Origin: Flaccisagitta enflata
Taxonomy: Eukaryota > Chaetognatha > Sagittoidea > Aphragmophora
Direction: 5' to 3'
NCBI GenBank assembly: GCA_965153355.1
Contig: OZ231127.1
Coordinates: 33,790,001-33,854,000 of the forward strand
Length of the DNA: 64,000 nt
The first letter of the stretch is position 1. Each line of letters begins with the position of its first letter. A program made the translations under genes and the position numbers. Below the pieces are notes generated by a model. That model made no database searches. It saw nothing but the letters and a program-made list of their open reading frames with translations, and had not been told where the DNA came from. Of this stretch, positions 63,716 to 64,000 are shown in pieces.

Positions 63716-64000
63716 TTGACTTTTTAGGCCCTCCGGCAGTCGTATTGTGCAGAAGAATGATGCATGGTTGGGTTACCATCATGTTCTTACCTCAATACTA
63801 ATGAATACCTGGTTTTTTTTTTCACTAGAAATCGACACAACGTGCGAGGATAACATTTCGATACACGTGAATACGCTTCAATTTCGCTGAAATACAAACG
63901 TTAAACGGTTGTAAGTGTATTTCATTGGCGATCAATCAAAATTTAGAATTGGACAATAACAAAGATTTCAAAATTGCAAAATGGAATACGATTTGGGTCG

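Noticed and set aside
63838-63888. A tenth integrin exon after TTTTTTTCACTAG reading IDTTCEDNISIHVNTLQF
   Set aside because: It needs phase 1, whereas exon 9 ends in phase 0 or 2; it repeats the kind of cysteine motif already in exon 8, and a stop follows quickly.

Overview
This window is eukaryotic and almost certainly from an invertebrate metazoan. It holds one recognisable gene, an integrin alpha subunit on the + strand, with at least nine coding exons between 48884 and 57269. The splice phases agree at every exon junction I could check. The exons join into an open frame of about 804 codons that covers the signal peptide, the seven-blade FG-GAP propeller, the thigh domain and the start of calf-1. 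The rest of calf-1, calf-2, the membrane helix and the cytoplasmic tail are not visible, so the gene probably runs past position 64000. The missing calcium loop in blade 4 and the absence of an inserted I domain suggest the laminin-binding (alpha3/6/7/PS1-like) group. That subgroup call is inference.

All other sequence is non-coding. It is dominated by long microsatellites: AG/TC, AC/TG, AAC/TTG, TTC, TTTC/AAAG, ACGG/ACCG and CTGT, together roughly a tenth of the window by rough addition. The remainder is dense in small non-autonomous mobile elements. I could define several families: (i) 'ACGG-hairpin' elements (families A, B and G), with a left arm, an internal ACGG/ACCG microsatellite and a 3' hairpin whose sequences change together between subfamilies; (ii) terminal-inverted-repeat elements carrying internal minisatellites and a 3' hairpin (family C), some with other elements inserted in them; (iii) a hAT-like MITE family with two intact copies, each flanked by a perfect 8-bp duplication (20876-21206 and 60692-61016); (iv) a fold-back family with two copies flanked by 9-bp duplications, one with perfect 96-nt arms (28110-28340); (v) several TA-flanked Tc1/mariner-type palindromic elements; (vi) tRNA-derived SINEs with AAC tails.

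Layout: 1-14 kb, microsatellites, family A/B/C elements and TIR elements; 15-16 kb, GC-rich triplet repeats in opposite orientation; 17.3-20.8 kb, mostly featureless; 20.9-31 kb, hAT MITE, nested family C element and long microsatellites; 31-41 kb, family C elements, a SINE, a 39-bp minisatellite and a 1.2-kb TIR element; 41-45 kb, AG and AAAG tracts including a tandem duplication of about 1 kb; 47.6-48.7 kb, two inverted-repeat elements just upstream of the gene; 48.9-57.3 kb, the integrin gene with its introns full of the same families; 57.3-64 kb, more repeats.

Organism: spliceosomal introns, an integrin alpha gene, TTAGGG-type degenerate telomeric repeats and tRNA SINEs fit an invertebrate animal. 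The ACGG-microsatellite and internal-minisatellite elements recall the pearl/Helentron-like elements described from bivalve molluscs. A mollusc or other lophotrochozoan is therefore a reasonable but unproven guess.
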